A stretch of DNA of 6,263 nucleotides, from positions 1 to 6,263 of the forward strand of contig CAKQBC010000147.1 in NCBI GenBank assembly GCA_934215995.1. The letters run 5' to 3'. This DNA comes from an uncultured Bacillus sp. Its GTDB lineage: Bacteria > Bacillota > Bacilli > Bacillales > DSM-1321. A program made the position numbers and the translations under genes. Under the pieces are notes generated by a model. That model saw only the letters and a program-made list of their open reading frames with translations, was not told where the DNA came from and did not search any database. Positions 1-5,141 of the stretch are shown in pieces. The first letter of the stretch is position 1. The number at the start of each line of letters is the position of its first letter.

Positions 1-1058
1 CCTTCGGAGAATAAAATGCTGACGCGGTCCTCAATGATCGGCCCGCCATTCGGGATCTTCGAAAAATCATCCTTGCCTAGATCCTTTTGGCCGTTGAAAT
101 CAAATGAACACTGGTCAGATCCCAATGTTTGCAGCTGGCCTGTCTTCAAGGCATTCCACAAAACCTCCTGGTTCCACTTTTCCCTGAGCGGAGGGGACCA
201 TACGTATTTAGCCCCTTCAAAATCCGGCTTTTCGAGATACGATTGGTCAAGCACCAAATACTGCGGGCAAGTCTCACCCCAAATGTCAATGCCATTGCTT
301 CTTGCTTCCGCTATCTTCCTGGCAGCGTCCGCACAGGAAACGTGGACGACATACAATTGGGAATCCGCCAAGCCCGTAAGAGTGGCTGCCCGCCCAGTCG
401 CTTCAGCCTCCGCTTCAGGAGGCCTTGTAAGCGCATGGTAGATTGGTTCCGTATTCCCTTCTTCAATGGCTTTCTTGACAAGGTAATCGATCACATCGCC
501 ATTCTCGGCATGGACCATGACGAGTGCCCCTAAATCCTTTGCTGCTATCAATGTCTTGAAAAGTGTTTCATCATCGGCCTGGAATTGGTTTTTGTATGCC
601 ATAAACACTTTGAAGGAGGAAATCCCTTCTTCTTCCGACACAACAGCAAGCTCTTCTAATACCTTTTCGTTCATCTCGACAATCTGCAGATGGAAGCCAT
701 AGTCGATGACTGCATTGTCTCTCGACTTTTCATGCCATGCATCCAATGCGCTCCGCAGCGTTTTCCCTTTCTGCGTCAGGCAAAAGTCAATGATTGTTGT
801 AGTCCCTCCATATGCAGCCGCAATCGTTCCCGTTTCGAAATTATCCTTTGTGACTGTCCCGCCAAACGGCATATCCAGATGGGTATGAGGGTCGATCCCT
901 CCCGGAAAAATATACTTGCCCCCTGCATCGACCCACTCTGCGTCTATTGCCGACAAGTCTTTCCCGATCTGGCTGATCACCCCATCCTCAATCAGTACAT
1001 CTGCTTCGTACGTGTCTGTTGCAGTAACAATTGTTCCGTTTTTGATTATTTTTTTCAT
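1..1058 (-). CDS. hydA: Dihydropyrimidinase / D-hydantoinase HydA (partial, 3' end cut by window edge)
   Basis: Zn-dependent cyclic amidohydrolase that opens 5,6-dihydrouracil (or dihydrothymine, and often 5-substituted hydantoins) to the N-carbamoyl-beta-amino acid; cytoplasmic, normally a tetramer. I translated the minus strand from the ATG at 1058: 352 complete codons with no stop, against about 470 for the family, so roughly the last quarter is missing at the left edge. All metal ligands of bacterial hydantoinases are visible at their classical positions: H58 and H60 (DPHTH), the lysine that becomes carbamylated, K150 (FKVFMAYK), H183 (MVHAEN), H239 (VVHVSC) and D315 (GSDQC). Y155 and the IPNGGP loop near 335-340, both substrate-side elements, are also present. 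The start is supported by GGGAGGAA at 1066-1073, 7 bp upstream. It lies 30 bp behind preA and should be cotranscribed with it. The immediate neighbours argue for dihydropyrimidinase as the in vivo role rather than hydantoin use. Confidence 0.95.
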   Translation of the reverse strand, partial: MKKIIKNGTIVTATDTYEADVLIEDGVISQIGKDLSAIDAEWVDAGGKYIFPGGIDPHTHLDMPFGGTVTKDNFETGTIAAAYGGTTTIIDFCLTQKGKTLRSALDAWHEKSRDNAVIDYGFHLQIVEMNEKVLEELAVVSEEEGISSFKVFMAYKNQFQADDETLFKTLIAAKDLGALVMVHAENGDVIDYLVKKAIEEGNTEPIYHALTRPPEAEAEATGRAATLTGLADSQLYVVHVSCADAARKIAEARSNGIDIWGETCPQYLVLDQSYLEKPDFEGAKYVWSPPLREKWNQEVLWNALKTGQLQTLGSDQCSFDFNGQKDLGKDDFSKIPNGGPIIEDRVSILFSE

Positions 1059-1088
1059 ACAACGATTCCTCCCGCTATGCCGATTTTT

Positions 1089-2375
1089 TTACTTTCCGAC
1101 TACTCCTGCCTGCAATGTTGCCGTCCCGATTGCCGCCTGCCTTTCATTCCATGTCATCGGCGGCAGATCCTGCTTGATTTCCACCATTTCGATTGCTCCG
1201 TCTACCGGACAGACAATGGAGCACAGGTTGCATCCGACACAATCCTCTTCCCTGACCTGCAAATATCCTGTTCCGTCTGCCGTTTTCAGCATGTCAATGC
1301 ATTGATGCGAAGTATCTTCGCATGCGATATGGCATTTATTGCAGTTGATGCATACATCATTATTGATTTGGGCCACAACCTTGTAATTCAGGTCCAGGTC
1401 TCCCCAATCAGAATACTTATGGACTGATTTCCCGACTATGTCCATAACAGACGCAATTCCTTTTTCATCCAGGTAATTATTCAATCCGTCGATCATGTCC
1501 TCTACGATTCGGAATCCATGATGCATGGCAGCCGTACAGACCTGGACGCCTGTAGCACCCATCAGCATAAATTCGACAGTGCTCTGCCAATCGGATATTC
1601 CGCCTATCCCTGAAATTGGAACGGGGATTCTCGGGTTTCTTGCACACTCGCCGACCATGTGCAGCGCAATCGGTTTAACCGCCGGCCCGCAGTATCCGCC
1701 ATGTGCGCCTTTTCCGCCGACATGCGGAATCGTATCCCATGTATGGATATCAACACCCGCAAGGCTGTTGATCGTATTGATCATGCTGATCGCGTCCGCC
1801 CCGCCGGCAACAGCAGCTTCCGCTGTTGCTGTAATGTCAGTTATGTTAGGCGTCAATTTGACGATCACAGGTGTTTTAGCGACTTCTTTAACCCAGTACG
1901 TTTGTTTTTCAACCAAACTCGGCACCTGGCCTGATGCCGCTCCCATTCCCCGTTCTGCCATTCCGTGGGGGCAGCCAAAGTTCAGCTCCAGGCCGTCAAC
2001 CCCGACATCCTCCACTCTTTTGACGATTTCATGCCATTTTTCCTGCTGCGGTTCCACCATGAGGGATGCAATGATGGTATGGTTCGGGAAGCGTTTTTTC
2101 GTCTCATAGATTTCCTTCAGGTTCACTTCCAGCGGCCGGTCCGTGATCAATTCAATATTATTGAATCCAGCCACTTTTTTTCCGTTGAAGCTGACTGCCG
2201 CAAACCGTGAGGACACATTAAGAATCGGTTCCCCGAGCGTTTTCCATACGGCTCCTCCCCATCCGGCTTCAAAGGCCCGCTGCACCTGGTACCCTGAATT
2301 TGTCGGCGGAGCAGATGCCAGCCAAAATGGATTCGGCGACTCGATTCCCGCTAAATTGATTCGTAAATCTGCCAT
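1089..2375 (-). CDS. preA: Dihydropyrimidine dehydrogenase subunit PreA (FMN and two [4Fe-4S] clusters)
   Basis: Catalytic subunit of the bacterial two-subunit NAD-dependent dihydropyrimidine dehydrogenase, which interconverts uracil/thymine and the 5,6-dihydro forms. The 428 residues match the family length. Residues about 1-310 form a dihydroorotate-dehydrogenase-like TIM barrel that should bind FMN: WKTLGEP (44-50), LNFGCPHGM (131-139), VKLTPN (172-177), MINTINSL (198-205) and the phosphate-binding ISGIGGI (254-260). Residues about 335-400 are a ferredoxin domain with two CxxCxxCxxxC sets (C342, C345, C348, C352 and C379, C382, C385, C389), expected to carry two [4Fe-4S] clusters that bring electrons from PreT. 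The part resembles the C-terminal half of mammalian DPD. The residue aligning with mammalian catalytic Cys671 (ACGQ) appears to be Ser148 (ASGQ); see findings. The start is fixed by GGGGAGGT at 2382-2389, 6 bp upstream. Gaps are 54 bp to preT and 30 bp to hydA. Confidence 0.95.
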   Translation of the reverse strand: MADLRINLAGIESPNPFWLASAPPTNSGYQVQRAFEAGWGGAVWKTLGEPILNVSSRFAAVSFNGKKVAGFNNIELITDRPLEVNLKEIYETKKRFPNHTIIASLMVEPQQEKWHEIVKRVEDVGVDGLELNFGCPHGMAERGMGAASGQVPSLVEKQTYWVKEVAKTPVIVKLTPNITDITATAEAAVAGGADAISMINTINSLAGVDIHTWDTIPHVGGKGAHGGYCGPAVKPIALHMVGECARNPRIPVPISGIGGISDWQSTVEFMLMGATGVQVCTAAMHHGFRIVEDMIDGLNNYLDEKGIASVMDIVGKSVHKYSDWGDLDLNYKVVAQINNDVCINCNKCHIACEDTSHQCIDMLKTADGTGYLQVREEDCVGCNLCSIVCPVDGAIEMVEIKQDLPPMTWNERQAAIGTATLQAGVVGK

Positions 2376-2429
2376 TCAATAACCTCCCCGATTGGTTTTC
2401 TTATTGGATTAGACCATAAACTTCAATGC

Positions 2430-3797
2430 TTAGGCTGTTACGGAAGCAGTTTTTGAAAATGACTGATGGATGGCATAGGCGACTTCCTTTCCTTGCTGGG
2501 CGGCTGACACAACCATTGCCTCGCCCTGCCCTTTGCCGAAGATGACATCTCCGCATGCATAAATCTGCTTTTGGGATGTTTGATGGGTCAGCGGGTCGAT
2601 TTTCACTACCCCTCCGTCATGCTCAAGCCCGAATTGTTCAATTAAAGATACATATCGGGACTGGCCAATTGCTTTGATGACAGCATCCGTTTCAATGATA
2701 AACTCTGAGTTTTCAATAACCTCCGGGCGGCATCGTCCATCAGGTCCCGGTTCCCCGAGCATCATCCTGACGCACTCAATCCCGGTCACTTTTCCATCCT
2801 GATCGCCGACGATCCTCTTTGGCGCAGTCAGCCATCTGAATTCAACACCTTCTTGCTTGGCAAATTCATATTCGAAATCATAAGCAGTCATCTCCTCAGC
2901 AGTCCGCCTGTACAGGATCTTTACATTTTGTGCACCAAGCCTAACCGAACAAGTCGCAGCATCAATCGCCGTGTTTCCTGCTCCGATGACGACAGCTTTT
3001 TTGCCCAGAAATGCATCTGTAATCTCTTGCGTTTTTGTATCCTTCACGAATTGGATAGCATCATACACACCATCGAATTCTTCCCCTTCAATCCCAAGTG
3101 ACGGAACATCCGCCATACCGATTGCCAGTATAACGAAGTCGAAATTTTCAGTTATTTCATTAACGGATACATCCCTCCCTACACGTATGTTCGTTCTGAT
3201 CCGGACATCGAGCTTCTCTACCTGTTCAACTTCCCAAAAGGAAACAGCCTGCGGGAGGCGAAATGAAACAATTCCATATGAATTTAAGCCGCCGGCCTTT
3301 TCCTCTGCTTCGAAGATGGTAACGTTATAGCCTAACAATGCAAGTTCCCTTGCTGCAGATAACCCTGCAGGACCGCCTCCGACGATGGCGACAGAAACTC
3401 CGTTATCTATCCCTTTCCTGAATAACACCTGCTGATTATGGATCGCCCAGTCGGTCGCATAGCGCTGAAGGTTCCCGATCATAATCGGTTTTGTCGAATC
3501 ATTCAGGACGCATGCCCCTTCACATAATTCTTCTGTAGGGCAAACACGTGCACAACTGGCACCGACCGGGTTGGCCGTCATAATGGTTTTCGCTGAGCCC
3601 TTCAGATTGCCGGTGGATATTTTCTTAATGAAGGAAGGGATATCGATTCCTGTCGGACATGCCTGGATACATGGAGCATCGTAACAATACAGGCAGCGAT
3701 TCGATTCCTCAAATGCTTCCTGATTGGTTAATCCGGGCTCCACTTCCTTAAAATTGGCCTTTAATCGTTCTACTTCTGTCTGAAAAACGTTTTTCAT
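2430..3797 (-). CDS. preT: Dihydropyrimidine dehydrogenase subunit PreT (FAD/NAD(P)H, Fe-S)
   Basis: Electron-input subunit: takes electrons from NAD(P)H through FAD and Fe-S clusters to PreA. 455 residues, resembling the GltD-like N-terminal half of mammalian DPD. The N-terminal alpha-helical Fe-S domain has CLYCYDAPCIQACP (C35, C38, C43, C47) and CARVCPTEELCEGAC (C82, C86, C92, C96). By alignment with the pig DPD structure the clusters should be C35/C38/C43/C96 and C47/C86/C92 plus a glutamine, Q111 in GNLQRYAT, matching the unusual Gln156 ligand of DPD. Then come an FAD Rossmann motif VAIVGGGPAG (136-145), a second dinucleotide motif VVIGAGNTA (269-277) for NAD(P)H, and the C-terminal FAD-contacting YACGDVIFGKGQGEA (413-427). 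It is first in the operon and should be translated from the ATG at 3797 behind a GAGGGGGG sequence. The gene order preT-preA equals the domain order of fused eukaryotic DPD. Confidence 0.95.
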   Translation of the reverse strand: MKNVFQTEVERLKANFKEVEPGLTNQEAFEESNRCLYCYDAPCIQACPTGIDIPSFIKKISTGNLKGSAKTIMTANPVGASCARVCPTEELCEGACVLNDSTKPIMIGNLQRYATDWAIHNQQVLFRKGIDNGVSVAIVGGGPAGLSAARELALLGYNVTIFEAEEKAGGLNSYGIVSFRLPQAVSFWEVEQVEKLDVRIRTNIRVGRDVSVNEITENFDFVILAIGMADVPSLGIEGEEFDGVYDAIQFVKDTKTQEITDAFLGKKAVVIGAGNTAIDAATCSVRLGAQNVKILYRRTAEEMTAYDFEYEFAKQEGVEFRWLTAPKRIVGDQDGKVTGIECVRMMLGEPGPDGRCRPEVIENSEFIIETDAVIKAIGQSRYVSLIEQFGLEHDGGVVKIDPLTHQTSQKQIYACGDVIFGKGQGEAMVVSAAQQGKEVAYAIHQSFSKTASVTA

Positions 3798-3806
3798 ACA
3801 GTAAAA

Positions 3807-3814
3807 CCCCCCTC
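3807..3814 (-). promoter_or_regulatory. Ribosome binding site of preT (G-run variant)
   Basis: On the minus strand the sequence GAGGGGGG ends 9 bp before the ATG of preT. It differs from the cleaner GGGGAGGT and GGGAGGAA sites of preA and hydA. It is the only purine-rich site close to this start and therefore supports the ATG at 3797. The run of six G offers several pairing registers with the 16S rRNA tail. Confidence 0.6.
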
Positions 3815-3842
3815 TTTAATTGGCCTTTTCTTTAATGAACAG

Positions 3843-3882
3843 GATTGTGGACGTACAGAGAATATGTCCACTGCTAACAATC
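3843..3882 (-). promoter_or_regulatory. Nested inverted repeat in the preT leader (possible operator or RNA hairpin)
   Basis: The core arms are TGGACGTA (3848-3855) and TATGTCCA (3863-3870), complementary at 7 of 8 positions around a 7-base spacer, giving a 23-bp imperfect palindrome. Outside it, GATTG (3843-3847) is complementary to CAATC (3878-3882). In RNA this would be one stem with a 7-base bulge on the side of 3871-3877. It lies 46-85 bp upstream of the preT start and downstream of the proposed promoter. No U-run follows on the minus strand, so it is not an intrinsic terminator. A DNA operator bound by a dimeric regulator or a leader RNA element are both possible; the choice is inference. 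Confidence 0.4.
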
Positions 3883-3998
3883 TGAATTGTGAATTGGTGA
3901 ATGATGTTTACTCTTGGGTGGCAGATAGAAGATATACAGAGAGAAAAATGGTGCATCGAAGATATTGTGTAAGGTTTCTTAACATAAATATTATGAGT

Positions 3999-4027
3999 AT
4001 TATAAACAATTACATAATGCTTGTAAA
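3999..4027 (-). promoter_or_regulatory. Probable sigma-A promoter of the preT-preA-hydA operon
   Basis: On the minus strand a -35 TTTACA (4027-4022, five of six consensus bases) is followed after 17 bp by a perfect -10 TATAAT (4004-3999). Transcription would start near 3992, giving a leader of about 195 nt before preT. No better-spaced pair was seen nearer the gene. The region is AT-rich, so a chance match is possible, but perfect spacing and orientation toward the operon favour it. Confidence 0.5.
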
Positions 4028-4301
4028 CATATTATCTATTTTAAAGCCTAAAATCTCTTGCATCACTAGACACAGTGTAAATATTTTCTTTCTTCCATAA
4101 GACAATTGGTTAAAATTCAATATTTTCGCCTTCGTTTACTGAAGAGAAATATGAGATTTAGTCCCTTGCTTTTAAGAAAATAAAAAATATGTCACAAAAA
4201 TTCACAGAAAACTGTCATTTAAAGTATCTTTCTGTCGAAAAACGTTTCTCATTGGACAGTGTCTCTTCCTTGCGATAGGTTCTTTGTTCCTCTTATTCTA
4301 T

Positions 4302-4326
4302 ATTTATTTCTGAAATAGGAATAAAT
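4302..4326. repeat. AT-rich imperfect inverted repeat
   Basis: ATTTATTTC (4302-4310) and GGAATAAAT (4318-4326) are complementary at eight of nine positions around TGAAATA; a smaller alternative palindrome TATTTC-T-GAAATA (4305-4317) overlaps it. No U-run or G+C stem is present, so it is not a good terminator. In sequence this AT-rich it may be chance. Confidence 0.25.
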
Positions 4327-4400
4327 ACTCACTAAATGAAGGGAAATGCATAAACCAAATCCTTTGGATCCTTCCTGTTGTTTAAACTCATTGCCAAATA

Positions 4401-4643
4401 TTAAAATACCACCCAATTCTTTGCGTCGCAGCCACATCCTTCAAGGGCAGTACCAATATTGATTCCGGGAAGAAATACACTGTACGGCTAAAAAAATCCG
4501 GGCTTCTTCATCGATGTATAGGCTTCCCTGATGGGTGTTCGGGCAATCGGACATTTTAGGTGATTCATCTATTCCCGTGCCGGCGGTGATGCCGCGAAAT
4601 TGAGTTCTTTTTTATAGCCGTTACGATTCATCCATTTATTCAT
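4401..4643 (-). other. Possible decayed small gene (unrecognised, low confidence)
   Basis: This patch is visibly less AT-rich than its flanks. On the minus strand one frame starts with ATG at 4643 (MNKWMNRNGYKK...), meets TAG at 4569-4571, then TAG at 4488-4490, then continues as VFLPGINIGTALEGCGCDAK to a TAA at 4401-4403. Another minus frame is open across the middle (4441-4611, containing CPNTHQGSLYIDEEARIF). Net-zero frameshifts could join these into one product of about 80 residues. Against this, no ribosome binding site precedes 4643 and a plus-strand frame (about 4386-4558) is equally open. I recognise no family. It may be a pseudogene, a relic, or noncoding DNA. Confidence 0.15.
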
Positions 4644-4681
4644 TTCTAAATATGTTATGATAAGTATAAAAACCAATATAT

Positions 4682-4689
4682 AGGAGGTG
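4682..4689 (+). promoter_or_regulatory. Ribosome binding site of the PspC gene
   Basis: AGGAGGTG is a near-perfect Shine-Dalgarno sequence. Its GGAGG core ends 7 bp before the ATG at 4695 and only 4 bp before the overlapping in-frame GTG at 4692. This favours the ATG as the start. Confidence 0.85.
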
Positions 4690-4694
4690 TTGTG

Positions 4695-4880
4695 ATGAGA
4701 AGACTGACAAAATCGACAACCAATAAAGCCTTGTATGGAGTATGCGGAGGCATAGCTGATTATTTTGGCCTCTCTCCATTTGCAGTAAGATTGGCATTTT
4801 TTCTAACCTCTTCTGTTTCAGTTTGGTTTTATTTGATTCTTGTATGGGCTATAGAAGAGAAACCAAATTTATTAGAATAG
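4695..4880 (+). CDS. Small PspC-domain membrane protein
   Basis: A 61-residue protein made of little more than one PspC domain. The N-terminal part RLTKSTTNKALYGVCGGIAD followed by YFGLSPFAVRLAF is the family signature (basic start, GVCGGIA, Y-F-G-L-x-P, V-R-L). It is followed by one hydrophobic segment (about 33-52) and a short charged tail. PspC proteins sit in the cytoplasmic membrane and are linked to envelope stress; small stand-alone members are common in Firmicutes, where B. subtilis YvlC is one example. The exact role of this one cannot be inferred. No psp or lia partner genes are adjacent: the neighbours on both sides are on the opposite strand, so it is probably monocistronic. I chose the ATG at 4695 over the GTG at 4692 from the spacing to AGGAGGTG. 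No clear terminator follows. A weak TATGAT (4656-4661) could be its -10, but I see no good -35. Confidence 0.9.
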   Translation: MRRLTKSTTNKALYGVCGGIADYFGLSPFAVRLAFFLTSSVSVWFYLILVWAIEEKPNLLE

Positions 4881-5093
4881 GAAAAATTGACCCTTTATTT
4901 TAACTTCGCTCATGTTACATATTGATTACCCCATAACTAATTACTTTGTAATAATCCCTTTGTTTAGCAATTTCAAGTCTAATATAGCTGAAATACCCCT
5001 TTTACTTCCCTATCTCATAAAGCATCTAATTTTTACTGTAGCCTCCACCCAGATTACCGTGTGCTATGTATGCTTTTCACTTAATCTATCTAA
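4881..5093. other. Short intergenic stretch without a visible gene
   Basis: AT-rich sequence between the PspC gene and the terminator of the convergent peptidase gene. A plus-strand open frame (4912-5145) exists but has no ribosome binding site, reads through the terminator and resembles no protein. I saw no hairpin followed by T residues that would end the PspC transcript. Confidence 0.6.
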
Positions 5094-5135
5094 TAAAAAA
5101 CAGGCCCTGCCCCAGTATTTCAAGGCAATGCCTGT
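5094..5135 (-). terminator. Intrinsic terminator of the S15 peptidase gene
   Basis: Read on the minus strand, ACAGGC (5135-5130) pairs with GCCTGT (5105-5100). After one A-G mismatch, five further pairs (TTGCC with GGCAG, including one G-T) extend the stem, and a run of T follows directly (5100-5095). It begins 6 bp past the stop codon of the peptidase gene. On the plus strand no T-run follows, so it should act only leftward and not end the PspC transcript. Confidence 0.85.
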
Positions 5136-5141
5136 ATCCTA

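Larger units (their letters stand above)
3798..4690. other. Long intergenic region between divergent preT and the PspC gene
   Basis: About 890 bp without a convincing gene. From the preT side it contains the preT ribosome binding site, the nested inverted repeat (3843-3882), the predicted promoter (3999-4027), a very AT-rich stretch (about 3960-4240) with two TCACA repeats 10 bp apart (4192 and 4202), an AT-rich inverted repeat (4302-4326), and a less AT-rich patch (about 4401-4643) that may be decayed coding sequence. Short open frames occur (3864-4100 plus; 4249-4437 minus) but lack good ribosome binding sites and recognisable protein sequence. I saw no tRNA, known riboswitch or insertion sequence ends. 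Confidence 0.7.

Noticed and set aside
16..2382. Long plus-strand open frames opposite hydA and preA
   Set aside because: They are antisense shadows; the minus-strand genes carry complete family motifs and ribosome binding sites.
3864..4100. Plus-strand open frame of 78 codons
   Set aside because: No ribosome binding site, AT-rich composition typical of noncoding DNA, overlaps the predicted promoter and inverted repeat of preT, and the product resembles nothing known to me.
4192..4206. Fnr/CRP-like site from two TCACA elements
   Set aside because: They are direct repeats, not the TGTGA-N6-TCACA palindrome needed.
4249..4437. Minus-strand open frame of 62 codons
   Set aside because: AAGG directly abuts the ATG with no spacing, the frame overlaps the end of another broken frame, and the product shows no domain or membrane pattern.
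4581..4594. CGGC...GCCG hairpin as terminator
   Set aside because: Only a 4-bp stem and no T-run directly after it on either strand.
4595..4622. ECF-type (sigma-W-like) promoter for the PspC gene: CGAAAT ... CGTT
   Set aside because: The -35 lacks the conserved GAAAC, the -10 is CGTT rather than CGTA, and the spacing is 18 bp rather than about 16.
4401..4643. Amber (TAG) readthrough or pyrrolysine coding, because both internal stops in one minus frame are TAG
   Set aside because: Two TAG codons in 81 are weak evidence, there is no ribosome binding site, and nothing else in the window suggests recoding. Decay or chance is simpler.
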